Shown in pieces: positions 8,564 to 17,535 of a stretch of DNA of 64,000 nt. The translations under genes were made by a program, and so were the position numbers. How positions within the stretch are numbered: the first letter of the stretch is position 1; every line of letters starts with the position of its first letter. The DNA is from Falsiroseomonas bella (GTDB lineage Bacteria > Pseudomonadota > Alphaproteobacteria > Acetobacterales > Acetobacteraceae). Location of the stretch: the NCBI RefSeq assembly GCF_003173615.1, contig NZ_QGNA01000007.1, forward strand, positions 1-64,000. The letters are read 5' to 3'. The notes under the pieces were generated by a model. That model was given only the letters and a program-made list of their open reading frames with translations. It made no database searches and was not told the origin of the DNA.

Positions 8564-8974
8564 ATGAGCATTCACGGGGACGTCACCGAATTCTTTGGCG
8601 CCTACGTCGATGCGTTCAACCGCGACGCTGCCGCAGCGCTCAGCGAGCTCTGGGACGAGGTCGGCTTGTTCCCCTCGCCAACCGGCAACTTCGCCATGGA
8701 GCGCGAGGCGTTCCGCGCGCATTGCGTGGGGCTGATGGAGTTCTACCGCCAGCAGGGCGTCGTGCGTGCCGAGGCCCGCGTGCTTTCCGCAAGTGAGCTG
8801 TTCCCTAACGTCGCCCAGGCCCGCCTGGTCTGGCGCATGCACGGCCAGGAGGCTGATATCGTCGCCGCGTGGGAGCATGTCTACATCTTGCGCCGCAGCG
8901 ACCGGTGGCGCGTGTCACTGACAGTCGCGGATGGCGAGATGGCGGCGTGGGCGGCGAAAGGGGCGTGGCTCTGA
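8564..8974 (+). CDS. SnoaL/NTF2-like protein
   Basis: This is a 136-residue protein with an N-terminal helix (FFGAYVDAFNRDAAAALSEL). Strands follow with the family-type WRMHGQEADIVAAWEHVYIL and a closing RWRVSLTVADGE. The size and order fit a single NTF2-like domain, probably dimeric. The strong ribosome site GGGAGGAG lies 7 bases before the ATG at 8564. The function is unknown. It lies downstream of the beta-lactamase gene by 172 bases, and no operon is evident. Confidence 0.7.
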   Translation: MSIHGDVTEFFGAYVDAFNRDAAAALSELWDEVGLFPSPTGNFAMEREAFRAHCVGLMEFYRQQGVVRAEARVLSASELFPNVAQARLVWRMHGQEADIVAAWEHVYILRRSDRWRVSLTVADGEMAAWAAKGAWL

Positions 8975-9218
8975 CGTGCGCTGCGGCGGGCCTCTTCGTC
9001 CGGGCGAGCCGCCGCGAGCGGCCCGGCTGCGCTGCGGGCCGGCGGACGCACACCCGACGACGTATCCATGCTGATGGGACTGGCGGAGGAAGCCCGTTTC
9101 CGACCCGGCGCGCCTTGATCTTCTCCGCCACGGCCGTCGCGCCGGCACGTGGATGCCGGGCGCATCGCCGCCCGAAGCGGCGCCCGGTTGATGTCGACCG
9201 CAGACGAGGAAGAGACAG
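8975..9218. other. intergenic, nothing recognised
   Basis: This 244-base GC-rich gap separates the SnoaL-like gene from the regulator at 9219. Open frames here have atypical composition and no family resemblance. Only the GAGGAAGAGA ribosome site just before 9219 can be named. Confidence 0.5.
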
Positions 9219-10856
9219 ATGCTCGACGGCTTCAATGCCCTTGCCGCGCCAGCCGACTCGCCGGACGCCTATGCGTTCGGCCGTTTCCTCTTGCGCGTGC
9301 GCGAGCGCGTCCTGCTAGAGGAAGGCGTTTCCGTCGAGCTCGGCAGTCGCGCCCTTGACGTGCTGTTGGAACTGCTCGCCTCGGGCGGGCAGCTGCTGAC
9401 CAAGGAGGCGCTGCTCGACAGGGTGTGGCCCGGCGTCATCGTCGAAGAGAACAACCTCCAGGTTCAGATCTCGGCATTGCGTCGTGCGCTCGGGCCATTC
9501 CGGGACTGGATCGCGACCGTGCCGGGGCGCGGCTACCGATTTACTGCGCCGGTCACGATCATCGCAGAGCCGACGACGGTGACCCATGCGGCCTACGCAG
9601 CCGCGGAGGCGCCAGCGCTTTCCGTGCTCGTGTTGCCTTTCGCCGGTCGCGGCGAGGGCAAGGCGCATCAATGGTTCGCCGATGCGCTGACCGACAGCAT
9701 CACCACCGACCTTGCGCGCGCCCTCCCGCGCGGCGGTGCTGTCGCCGCGCAGGTGACGGCGGACACCTATCGCCTGCACGCGGCCGACGCGCGCGAGATC
9801 GGGCGCTCGCAGCGGGTGCGCTACGTGGTCGAGGGCAGCGTGCTGGTGGTCAGCGACAGCGTGCGCGTGAACCTTCAGCTCATCTGTGCCGACACCGGCG
9901 CGCATCTCTGGGCCGACCGCTTCGATCTCCCCTGCACGGGCGATGTGCTGGCGCTTCAGGATGTGATCGTAGGGCGCGTTGTCCGCTCCATCGCGCCGCG
10001 CCTCATCAATGCCGATGCCGACCGGGCGGAGCGCGCTGAACGTGAGCGTCCGGGCGGCGGCACGGCCGAGGACTACACGCTGCTCGGCTGGTCCGCCTTC
10101 TGTCGCGGTGCCCCGCTGCGAGAGCACCTGGACCTCGCGCGCGCGTACTTCACCCGCGCATTGGCGCGCGACGCTGAGCACGCAGATGCGCTGGCCGGGA
10201 TCGGCATGCTAGCGGTGAAGGCGGTCGTGGAGGGGGCTCCCTTCGACGACGCTGCTGCGCGTGACGCGAAGCTCGCCGAGGCGGACGAGATGTTCCAACG
10301 AGCGCTGAAGCTCGCACCGGGCCACTATCTCGCATTGAAGGGCGGCCTCGGACTGCTGCGGGCGCGCGGCGCATTCGACGATGCCATCATTGCCGCAAAG
10401 GCGATGCTGGCGCGCAACCCTGCCGAGGTGTTCATCCATCGCGAGCTGGGCCTCAATCTGCTGCATCTGGGCCGCGCCGAGGAGGCGCTCGACTGGTTCC
10501 GCCGCGCCGACGCCTTCGGCGCCAGCGAGCCGATGCGCTGGATCTGGCTGCAGGGCGAAGGCCGCGCCCTGCTGGAGCTCGGCCGCGACATCGAGGCAGT
10601 GGAGGCGCTGCGCCTATCCATCGCGGGCAATCCGACCTTTGCCGCCACCCACGCCCTGCTCGCGGCGGCGCTGGCCATGGCCGGCCAGGACGACGCTGCG
10701 CGGGCCGCGATCACCGTGTTCCGCCGCGCCGAGCCGGATGCGGCGCTGGAGTACTTGGCGCAGCCGACGCCCTTGCTCCCCGCCCAGGGCCCCCTTCCAG
10801 GCGGCAGGCGCGTGCTGGAGGGTCTGCGTCGCGCCGAAGCGCTGTCCGGCGCATAG
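9219..10856 (+). CDS. winged-helix (OmpR/CadC-type) regulator with TolB/FlgO-like and TPR domains
   Basis: The protein is 545 residues with three parts. Residues ~18-110 form an OmpR-type winged helix (LGSRALDVLLELLASGGQL; PGRGYRFTAP). Residues ~130-250 form a FlgO/TolB-N-like domain (LSVLVLPFAGRG; VRYVVEGSVLVVSDSVRV; GAHLWADRFD). Residues ~285-530 form helical TPR-type repeats (NPAEVFIHRELGLNLLHLGR). I see no membrane segment, unlike CadC, so it is probably a cytoplasmic sensor. This architecture is common in Rhizobiales and Acetobacteraceae. GAGGAAGAG precedes the ATG. Confidence 0.85.
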   Translation: MLDGFNALAAPADSPDAYAFGRFLLRVRERVLLEEGVSVELGSRALDVLLELLASGGQLLTKEALLDRVWPGVIVEENNLQVQISALRRALGPFRDWIATVPGRGYRFTAPVTIIAEPTTVTHAAYAAAEAPALSVLVLPFAGRGEGKAHQWFADALTDSITTDLARALPRGGAVAAQVTADTYRLHAADAREIGRSQRVRYVVEGSVLVVSDSVRVNLQLICADTGAHLWADRFDLPCTGDVLALQDVIVGRVVRSIAPRLINADADRAERAERERPGGGTAEDYTLLGWSAFCRGAPLREHLDLARAYFTRALARDAEHADALAGIGMLAVKAVVEGAPFDDAAARDAKLAEADEMFQRALKLAPGHYLALKGGLGLLRARGAFDDAIIAAKAMLARNPAEVFIHRELGLNLLHLGRAEEALDWFRRADAFGASEPMRWIWLQGEGRALLELGRDIEAVEALRLSIAGNPTFAATHALLAAALAMAGQDDAARAAITVFRRAEPDAALEYLAQPTPLLPAQGPLPGGRRVLEGLRRAEALSGA

Positions 10857-11365
10857 CGCCGCTGAGAGCCGCCGGAGGGGCTTGCAGCGCCCGCCCGACG
10901 ACTTCCGCGCACACGCCGTTCATCGTCTCCGTCTTGACAAGCCATCGGGAGGACGATGATGGCGGGTGGAGCTGCGGTGCGATGGCGTTCGGCTGTTCGA
11001 CCGGCCGCTGCAGCAGGTTTGCCGGCAAGGTCAGCATCGCCGTTCGGATCGGCACCAGGCACTTCGGCGGGGCGTCCGGCGGCGCCGCCTTCGTGCCGGC
11101 CGCGGTGCCGCACAGCTCCCACATCCTCCCGGTGCGTGGACGACGGAGGTGCCCGGCCGCCATCGTCGTCCTCGCCATGCGCCTTCCGTGAGGGTGCCCG
11201 CGGTGATCTCGGGGGCGCCGAGGGCACGACCTACGGCTGAACCGCGGCGCAGACGGCTTCAGGACATGCCAAGGCGAGCCCAAGGACGTCTCAGGTGGCG
11301 CTCTCCATTCTCCTCCGCAAGCCGACGCACGGTGCGTCGGCACGACACGTAGAGGATCCTGCACC
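10857..11365. other. 509-base stretch without a recognisable gene
   Basis: Several overlapping open frames occur on both strands, but all are low-complexity, Arg/Ala/Pro-rich and unlike any family I know. No tRNA, repeat or hairpin stands out. The last 25 bases contain the AGAGGA ribosome site for the gene at 11366. Confidence 0.5.
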
Positions 11366-11785
11366 ATGACTCGCATGCTTCGCATCCTGATCGGCGGCGC
11401 CGCATTGCTTGCGCTGCCCTACGCTCAAACCGCCTTCGCCGAGGGGTTCTACCCGCGCGTCACGGGCAACGGCGAGAATGTCGAGATCGACTACGGTCCC
11501 GGCCCTCGCGGCAACATCATTGGCGGCGGCCGCGTCGTCGTCACCGGTAGCGGCGAGAACATGCAGATCGGGCACCTCGATCCCCAATTCGCCCAGCAGC
11601 CGGTGCCGGGCCTCGTTCCCGTGAGCGTCGGCTCGGGCGAGAACGCGTCGGTCGTCTGGGTTGCGGCCGGCACGAGCCCGTGGCGCCTGGCGCTCATCGG
11701 CGGCGACGGTTCGCTGCCGGCCGAGGGAGCCGCCACCCACAACCCGCTCGCGCGGCTGTTCGGCGGCGCGCCGGACCGCGGCTGA
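11366..11785 (+). CDS. secreted protein with three GxGEN repeats
   Basis: This is a 139-residue protein with a clear signal peptide (MTRMLRILIGGAALLALPYA, cleavage probably after TAFA near residue 25). The mature part carries three spaced copies of a short motif: VTGNGENVEIDYGPG, VTGSGENMQIGHLDP and VGSGENASVVW. This regular G-x-GEN pattern suggests a small repeat-based beta structure in the periplasm or outside the cell. I do not recognise the family. The start is supported by AGAGGA upstream. No operon partner is evident. Confidence 0.6.
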   Translation: MTRMLRILIGGAALLALPYAQTAFAEGFYPRVTGNGENVEIDYGPGPRGNIIGGGRVVVTGSGENMQIGHLDPQFAQQPVPGLVPVSVGSGENASVVWVAAGTSPWRLALIGGDGSLPAEGAATHNPLARLFGGAPDRG

Positions 11786-11993
11786 TCATCCCACAACGAC
11801 GAGGAAGACGCGCGCCATCGCGCGCCTTCCGCAAGCCTTCTCTGCCGATCGGGATGCGATCGCCATGCGCAGCAAGGGCGACAGCGGTCGGCTCGATCTC
11901 TTTGGAAGAATTTGGCCGCCACGCAACGACGCGTCCTGCCGCCCCAAGACATGGTGAGGACGGCCCGCGACGAGCGGAACAGGACAGGGAGTC

Positions 11994-12971
11994 ATGGATA
12001 TGGACGCGGCACTCGATCGGACACGGCGCCAGGCAATCGAACTGGGGGCGGCCGCAATGATCGCGCTCGCCGGCCTGCCGCGCGCGGCCGGAGCGCAGAG
12101 CAACACCAACCGACAAGGAACAACCAGCATGCCCTATTTAACGACCCACGACGGCGCCGAGATCTTCTTCAAGGACTGGGGTCCGCGCGATGCCCAGCCC
12201 ATCGTGTTCCATCACGGATGGCCGCTGTCCTCCGACGATTGGGATGCACAGCTGCTCTTCTTCCTGCAGAACGGCTACCGCGTTGTCGCGCATGACAGGC
12301 GTGGCCATGGCCGCTCGGCCCACGTCTCGAACGGTCACGACATGGACCACTACGCGGCGGATGCCTTCGTCGTGGCGGAGCATCTCGACCTCCGCAACGC
12401 AGTGCATATCGGACATTCCACGGGCGGCGGCGAAGTCGCGCGGTACCTGGCGAAGCACGGCCAGCCGGCCGGTCGCGTCGCCAAGGCCGTGCTGGTGGCG
12501 GCCATCCCGCCGATCATGCTCAAGACGGAAGCCTATCCGGGCGGTCTGCCGATCGAGGTGTTCGACGGCTTCCGCAACGCGCTGGCGGCCAATCGTGCGC
12601 AGTTCTTCCGGGATGTGCCGGCGGGGCCATTCTACGGTTTCAACCGGCCGGGCGCCACGGCGCATGAAGGCGTGATCCAGAACTGGTGGCGGCAGGGGAT
12701 GAGCGGCAGCGCCAAGGCGCACTACGAGGGCATCAAGGCGTTCTCCGAAACCGACCAGACCGATGACCTGAAGGCGATTACCGTACCGACGCTGGTGATG
12801 CACGGCGAGGACGACCAAATCGTGCCGATCGACAGCTCGGCTAGGATCGCGGTCAGGCTGCTGAAGAACGGCACGTTGAAGACCTATCCAGGCTTCTCGC
12901 ACGGCATGCTCACGGTGAACGCCGACGTGCTGAACCGCGACCTGCTCGCCTTCGTGCGCGGCGGGGCCTGA
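11994..12971 (+). CDS. alpha/beta hydrolase, non-haem chloroperoxidase/arylesterase type
   Basis: From the ATG at 11994 the product is 325 residues, with a Tat-like leader (RTRRQAIELGAAAMIALAG, then AAGAQS). The catalytic domain starts at MPYLTTHDGAEIFFKDWG, exactly where cofactor-free haloperoxidases normally start, so the extra 45 residues act as an export signal. The oxyanion region is HHGWPLSSDDW, the nucleophile elbow GHSTGGG, the acid HGEDDQIVP and the histidine GFSHGM. These enzymes hydrolyse esters and show perhydrolase activity. An internal start at 12129, preceded by AAGGAA, could make a cytoplasmic form. Confidence 0.85.
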   Translation: MDMDAALDRTRRQAIELGAAAMIALAGLPRAAGAQSNTNRQGTTSMPYLTTHDGAEIFFKDWGPRDAQPIVFHHGWPLSSDDWDAQLLFFLQNGYRVVAHDRRGHGRSAHVSNGHDMDHYAADAFVVAEHLDLRNAVHIGHSTGGGEVARYLAKHGQPAGRVAKAVLVAAIPPIMLKTEAYPGGLPIEVFDGFRNALAANRAQFFRDVPAGPFYGFNRPGATAHEGVIQNWWRQGMSGSAKAHYEGIKAFSETDQTDDLKAITVPTLVMHGEDDQIVPIDSSARIAVRLLKNGTLKTYPGFSHGMLTVNADVLNRDLLAFVRGGA

Positions 12972-13212
12972 CTGGAGCGGTGGGGCGATCGGCCGGACCG
13001 ATTGCTCCCACCGCGTGCCGAGCCAGCTCCCGCAGCCGAATGCGCGGCCCGGCATCGCCTCGCAGTGCCCGCCTCTGGCCACACCGGTGTCGTCGCTGCG
13101 ATGTCGCCGCGACGACGGCGGGTGAGGATGGGGGTGCAGCCACGCCGGAACGGCGAGGCCGGCCTGCTGGCGGCAACGGAGCCTTGGTCCCGGTCCAGCG
13201 AGGAAGAGATGA
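12972..13212. other. intergenic, nothing recognised
   Basis: This 241-base gap between two hydrolase genes on the same strand has no convincing frame or repeat. GAGGAAGAGATGA just before 13213 serves as the ribosome site. Confidence 0.45.
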
Positions 13213-14157
13213 ATGTCCGAAGCAGCCACTGACATTGGGGGAGACCACGTGGCGGGCATCACCCGCCCCATACTTTCGGTAGCGCCCATCAGCCTCCCGT
13301 TGCAGGGGCGCGGAGCGCCTCTCCAGGTACGCATCTCGGCACCGCTCGACGGGGCGGCGCTCCCGGTCATCGTGTTCTCCCATGGCAACGGCCAGTCGCT
13401 CTATGCCTACGGCCCGTTGGTGAACCACTGGGCGGCACAGGGCTTCGTGGTCATACAGCCCACTCACTTGGATTCGCGCATGTTCGGGCTGGCGCAGGAC
13501 GACCCACGTCGGCCGCAGCTGTGGCGGCATCGGGAGAACGACCTGGTCCACGTCCTCGACGCGCTGCCCACGCTTCTCGCCGCCGTTCCGGCGCTGTCCG
13601 ACCGGGTCGACCGTGATCGGATCGCGGTTGCCGGCCATTCCTGGGGAGCGCAGGCGGCCAGCATGCTGCTGGGCGCCCGCCATCCGGATCCTGACGACGG
13701 ATCGGTTGTGATTATCCGCGACGAACGTGTCAGGGCCGGGATCCTGCTGACCCTTCCGGGGACGGGCGGCGCCAATCTGAGCCCTTTTGCGGCCCAGAGG
13801 TTCCCTTTCATGCATCCGGACTTTTCCGGGATGACCGCTCCGGCCCTCATCGTGGCAGGCGGCGCCGACAAGGGCGCCATGACCGTCCGCGGGCCGGAGT
13901 GGTGGCGTGAGGCATACGACCAGAGCCCCGGGCCCAAAGCGCTGTTCACGCTCCATGGTGGCGAACATTCGCTGGGCGGCATTCCGAACTACGAGGCGCG
14001 CGAGACAACCGATGAGCGGCCAAGACGGGTAGCGGCCATCCAGCGCCTCTCGACCGCATTCCTATTGAGCGTGTTCCAGCCCGACGATGTCAGCTGGCGC
14101 GATGCGATCGCCGATGTGACCGGCCGGACGCCTGAAGGGCGTGTTGAAACGAAGTGA
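13213..14157 (+). CDS. alpha/beta hydrolase (chlorophyllase/acetylhydrolase-like)
   Basis: This 314-residue hydrolase has no signal peptide. VIVFSHGNGQSLYAYGPL is the oxyanion strand, GHSWGAQAA the nucleophile elbow, VAGGADKG the acid-bearing strand and LHGGEHSLGG the catalytic histidine loop. The pattern resembles chlorophyllase-like and PAF-acetylhydrolase-like enzymes that cleave esters of hydrophobic alcohols. Its 3' end directly abuts a phage tail gene fragment that begins around 14155 on the other strand, so the last residues may be a recombination product. No operon partner is seen. Confidence 0.78.
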   Translation: MSEAATDIGGDHVAGITRPILSVAPISLPLQGRGAPLQVRISAPLDGAALPVIVFSHGNGQSLYAYGPLVNHWAAQGFVVIQPTHLDSRMFGLAQDDPRRPQLWRHRENDLVHVLDALPTLLAAVPALSDRVDRDRIAVAGHSWGAQAASMLLGARHPDPDDGSVVIIRDERVRAGILLTLPGTGGANLSPFAAQRFPFMHPDFSGMTAPALIVAGGADKGAMTVRGPEWWREAYDQSPGPKALFTLHGGEHSLGGIPNYEARETTDERPRRVAAIQRLSTAFLLSVFQPDDVSWRDAIADVTGRTPEGRVETK

Positions 14158-14395
14158 ATGCTGCCCTGCGCCAGGCACCGTCACGTCGATGGTGGCCATC
14201 GCGCCAGGCCCGAGGCCCTGCAGATCCCAGCTGGTCTCCAGCCCCGGTGTCTGCGCACCCGCCGGCAGCGACGGGCAGCCGTAGAGCACCACCGGTGCAT
14301 CCTTTGGCAGGCTGTATAGCGGGACGCGCCTCGAGCGCGTTCGATCCATCGACACCGATGAAGCCGCCCTGGGCGAAGATCACGCCACCGTTGTG
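14155..14395 (-). pseudogene. phage tail gene fragment, frameshifted
   Basis: Read leftward, this encodes two pieces that match residues in the C-terminal part of the intact tail protein at 35716-37548. In one frame it reads VIFAQGGFIGVDGSNALEA. After a shift near 14325 it reads LYSLPKDAPVVLYGCPSLPA, then LETSWDLQGLGPGAMATIDV. Matches run at roughly three quarters identity by eye and stop at the hydrolase gene end. The start and remainder are missing, so it is a decayed remnant of a prophage. Confidence 0.72.
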
Positions 14396-14470
14396 CTTGC
14401 AGATATGCCCTGGCCCAAGCCTTCGTCAGCTGGCATCGTCTTACCGTCAGATCACACTGGATGCGTCGCC

Positions 14471-14677
14471 ATGACCGACAATGCGACCGGGGCGAAGCTC
14501 AGGCGCGTCCCTGGTCGCAAGCCTGCGCTTGCACAGCGCGGCGAGTTGCTTCGGATCTGGGGCCATGTCGATGACGACGGCCGCAAGCTGATGCTGTTCT
14601 TCGCGCGGACGCTGGCGCGCGATCAGGGCCTGGTACCGGCAGGCACACAGCTCCTGATGACCGATCGCGTATTCTAA
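14471..14677 (+). CDS. small hypothetical protein between tail fragments
   Basis: The frame gives 68 residues starting MTDNATGAKLRRVPGRKP, with a central LLRIWGHVDDDGRKLMLFFA and an end at TDRVF. The amphipathic core suggests a small helical domain of the kind found beside phage-type regulators, but no family can be named. It lies between two fragments of the same phage tail gene and on the opposite strand, so it is likely prophage cargo left behind. It could be real or a remnant. Confidence 0.4.
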   Translation: MTDNATGAKLRRVPGRKPALAQRGELLRIWGHVDDDGRKLMLFFARTLARDQGLVPAGTQLLMTDRVF

Positions 14678-14682
14678 CTCGA

Positions 14683-15035
14683 CTACGGCACCCGCCTCTT
14701 CGTCACCTGCACCGCGAGAGGCGCCGCAGCGAGGTCCACTGTCGAGGCGCTGACGTTCCTCGCCGTCACGCGCGCGCTGTTGTTCGACCAGACATGGCAG
14801 TCCAGCACGAAGGCGATGCTGCTGGTGTCGAGCGAGGCATCGGCGAAGTCGCCCGCCGCGCGCCGGGGACGGTGACGTCGGCGTTGGCCGTCGCGCCGGG
14901 GCCGAGGCTCGGCAGGTCCCAACTGGTCTCCAGAGCCAGCGTCCGCGTCCCGGCCGGCAAGGAGGGGCAGCCGTAGAGGATCGCCGGCGCGTCCTCCGGC
15001 AGGCGGTAGAGCCGCAGCGCCTCTACGGCGCCTCC
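14683..15035 (-). pseudogene. phage tail gene 3' fragment, frameshifted
   Basis: The last 55 codons (to TAG at 14683) read DFADASLDTSSIAFVLDC, HVWSNNSARVTARNVSAS and AVQVTKRRVP. They are nearly identical to the C-terminus of the intact tail protein at 35716. Upstream, a different frame continues with EALRLYRLPEDAPAILYG and LETSWDLPSLGPGATANADV, so one frameshift lies near 14860. Similarity ends near 15035. The high identity shows that this copy is much younger than the one at 14155. Confidence 0.78.
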
Positions 15036-15634
15036 GCCACGGCTGCCGCGGCGAGGATATCGTTGGCTTCCCATCTCTCGCCCTGCCTTCGGCCGTTAGC
15101 AGAAGCATGGCGGGGCAGTGGGAGCCATCCACCGCGCGGAATCCCCGGGCTTAGGCTTGGGGGGAAGGTTGGCGATTCGGCGTCCCGAGGCGATCGCCCG
15201 AGCAATGCGCTTGCTGAAAGTGTCGGACGGGCGCGCCGCGAAAATGATGGAAAAACAAGACTCTGAACCTTGTAGACCAAAGCTGCCAAGTCCCAAGGTT
15301 CGGAGAGAATCGGGCAAAGAGAGACGCCCGGAGGCCGTCGTTACCATCTCGAAGTATCAACCCTCCCGCGCCGAACACTGGCCAAACTGCGCCTCAGCGC
15401 GGCGGCCCGGTGAGGAGAGGCAGGTTGTGAGGAGACCGACTGGAGCAGCGGTGGGAACCGTGGAATGAAAATCTCTGGCTGGCGGCGACTGCGGAACTGG
15501 AGCGGACGGTCCGGATGATCGCCGCCCGCCGCCGCGCTGCCGCTCGCCCGCGCCGTACGGCGATGCGGAGGCGAGGGCGCGACAGGAGGTGATCCGTCGC
15601 GTAGCGCCGCAGCGCGAGGCGGATCACCTTCCCC
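15036..15634. other. 599-base stretch without a recognised gene, lower GC than its surroundings
   Basis: The segment 15150-15370 is visibly less GC-rich than its flanks. It contains open frames on both strands (for example one from 15347 leftward), but none resembles a known family. The region follows directly on a phage tail fragment and may be leftover phage or foreign DNA. No repeat or RNA gene is evident. Confidence 0.45.
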
Positions 15635-16480
15635 TTACCGCTGAGGCAACGGCCGGAGACCGACAAGCGCGACGTGGTGGATACCCTGGTCGAAGGAGAC
15701 GCGGTAAGCCGCAGGCCAGGCCAGCGCGCCCACCGCACCCTGCGGTGCCCGGACCGGCAGGATCGCCTCCGTTCGCGCCTGGAGGAAGGCGCGGGTGATC
15801 ATGGGCTCGACGAATGTCAGCTCGCCGTCATAGGAGCCGAGGAGCAGCGTCCTCTCGAAGGGCTGTCCGGCAAGTTCTGGCGCATCGGCGGCCACCCAAT
15901 GCGCGCCCATGCGCGGCACGCCGCTGGGCACGCGTGCGAAACCCGGGGGCACGAGGCCCGCGGCCGGCTCGCGCGCCAGCTTCGCCTCGTAGTCGGGATC
16001 CTCGGGCGTGATGCGGTCGCGAGCGGCGACGCTGATCCGGTAGAAGTGCAGGTCGAAGTGCGGCTTGTCATAGACGCCGGCCGGTTCGTGCCCGTGCGGG
16101 ATCCAGTCCAGCCCCACATGGTCGTAGCCGAGCGTCCCGGCCTCGGCGGGCAGTGCCAGGTTGAGTTCCGTGGCCGCGTCCGGAAGCTCGTCCAGGGCCG
16201 TCTGCGTCACGCCGATGCCGAGCGAGATCGGCCTGCCGGCGGCGTCCAGGCCGACCCAGCTGAAGGCCTCGCCACGGCCCAACGCCTGGCGCGGCCCTTC
16301 CACGGTCCGCGCGGGCGCGACCGCCGTCTCGGCCTGGGTCGCAACGGAGACGAGCGTCGGGGCCGCTCGGCTTACCGATGGGGCGGGGCCGGCATGGGCG
16401 GGGTGCGCCTGCGATGGCTGCAGGATCGCCGGCAGGGCCATGAGGGTGCTCGCAGCCAAGCATGTCCGGATGGTGTTCAC
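15635..16480 (-). CDS. secreted TTHB210-like (DUF5602) domain protein
   Basis: The protein is 281 residues from a GTG whose first base is at 16480. A signal peptide (MNTIRTCLAASTLMALPA, ending near SQAHPAHA) directs export. The TTHB210-like domain follows: GRGEAFSWVGLDAAGRPIS, GYDHVGLDWIPHGHEPAG, YDKPHFDLHFYRIS with conserved histidines, and VPRMGAHWVA. The His-rich HGHEP and HFDLHFY motifs look metal-binding. No enzymatic role is established. It lies 50 bases after the E1-beta stop in the same direction, so it may be the third gene of that operon, though its periplasmic location makes joint catalysis unlikely. Confidence 0.72.
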   Translation of the reverse strand: MNTIRTCLAASTLMALPAILQPSQAHPAHAGPAPSVSRAAPTLVSVATQAETAVAPARTVEGPRQALGRGEAFSWVGLDAAGRPISLGIGVTQTALDELPDAATELNLALPAEAGTLGYDHVGLDWIPHGHEPAGVYDKPHFDLHFYRISVAARDRITPEDPDYEAKLAREPAAGLVPPGFARVPSGVPRMGAHWVAADAPELAGQPFERTLLLGSYDGELTFVEPMITRAFLQARTEAILPVRAPQGAVGALAWPAAYRVSFDQGIHHVALVGLRPLPQR

Positions 16481-16530
16481 TGTCTGCCTCCTCCTTGAAG
16501 CTGGGGCCGTGCGTGGTCCCCTGGTTGATT

Positions 16531-17523
16531 TCACACGGGGACGCCGGCGAGTTCGACGTCCCGTACATCCCGCGTGCCGAGCAGGTCGCGCACCGTGGTG
16601 ACGATCTGACCGGGCTGCGGCACGAAGGCCTGCTCGAGCGGGAAGCTTGCGGGCGCCGGCGCATCGGGGCCGGTCAGGCGCAGCACGGGCGCCCGAAGGT
16701 CCCGGAAGGCCTTCTCCGCGACGATGGCGGCGACTTCCGCGCCGATGCCGCACATTCGGCTGGCCTCGTGGACTACGACGACGCGACCGGTCCGGCGAGC
16801 CGATGCGAGCACCGTCTCTTCGTCGAGCGGCTTCAGCGTGCGCAGGTCCAGGACCTCGGCGCTGATGCCGCGATCGGCCAGCTGTTCCGCGGCCGCCAGG
16901 CAGGTGTGGACGGTCTTCGCGTAGGAGATCAGCGTGACATCGCGGCCGTTGCGACGGATTGCGGCCTGGCCGAGCGGCACGACCTCGTCGGTCACGTCAC
17001 CCTCGGTGAAGCCGAGAGCGAGGTCGGTGAAGAACAAGACCGGATTGTCGTCGCGGATCGCCGCCTTGAGCAGACCCTTGAAGTCCGCCGGCGTGGACGG
17101 CATCGCCACCTTCAGGCCTGGGCTGTGCGCGAACCAGGCCTCGATGTTGTGGTTGTGCTGAGCGCCGACGCCCCAGCCCGCGCCGGTGGCGGCCAGGACC
17201 ACCATCGGGAAGGCGAACTGCCCGCCCGAGAGATAGCGCAGCTTGCCGGCGCTGTTCACGATCTCGTCCATCGCGTAGCACAGGAACGGCGCGAACAGCA
17301 GGTCGATGACCGGGCGCAGGCCGGTGGCCGCAGCGCCGGCGGCGGTGCCGGCGATGATGCCTTCCGCAAGCGGCGTGTTGCGGACGCGCGCAGCGCCGAA
17401 TTCCTCCAGCAGATCCCTGCGCTTCGTCGCGACGCCCTCGCCGAACATGAGGACGCGGCTGTCGCGGCGCATCTCCTCGATAAGCGCGCTGGTCAGCGCG
17501 TCGTTCGCCGTCATCCGTGGCAT
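16531..17523 (-). CDS. thiamine-diphosphate 2-oxo acid/acetoin dehydrogenase E1, beta subunit
   Basis: The 330-residue protein matches the E1 beta subunit (transketolase pyrimidine domain plus C-terminal domain). FGEGVATKRRDLLEEFG carries the glutamate that activates thiamine diphosphate; PLAEGIIAGTAAGAAATGLR and GAQHNHNIEAWFAHSPGLKV follow. The C-terminal part has EVLDLRTLKPLDEETVLAS. It forms an alpha2beta2 tetramer with the product of the gene 12 bases upstream. No E2 or E3 gene lies nearby, so the partner acyltransferase must be elsewhere or absent. Acetoin, pyruvate or branched-chain acids are all possible substrates. Confidence 0.87.
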   Translation of the reverse strand: MPRMTANDALTSALIEEMRRDSRVLMFGEGVATKRRDLLEEFGAARVRNTPLAEGIIAGTAAGAAATGLRPVIDLLFAPFLCYAMDEIVNSAGKLRYLSGGQFAFPMVVLAATGAGWGVGAQHNHNIEAWFAHSPGLKVAMPSTPADFKGLLKAAIRDDNPVLFFTDLALGFTEGDVTDEVVPLGQAAIRRNGRDVTLISYAKTVHTCLAAAEQLADRGISAEVLDLRTLKPLDEETVLASARRTGRVVVVHEASRMCGIGAEVAAIVAEKAFRDLRAPVLRLTGPDAPAPASFPLEQAFVPQPGQIVTTVRDLLGTRDVRDVELAGVPV

Positions 17524-17535
17524 GTCTGCTGCTCC

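Noticed and set aside
10934-11352. Several open frames between the TPR regulator and the repeat protein
   Set aside because: They are Arg/Pro/Ala-rich, overlap one another, lack ribosome sites and resemble no family.
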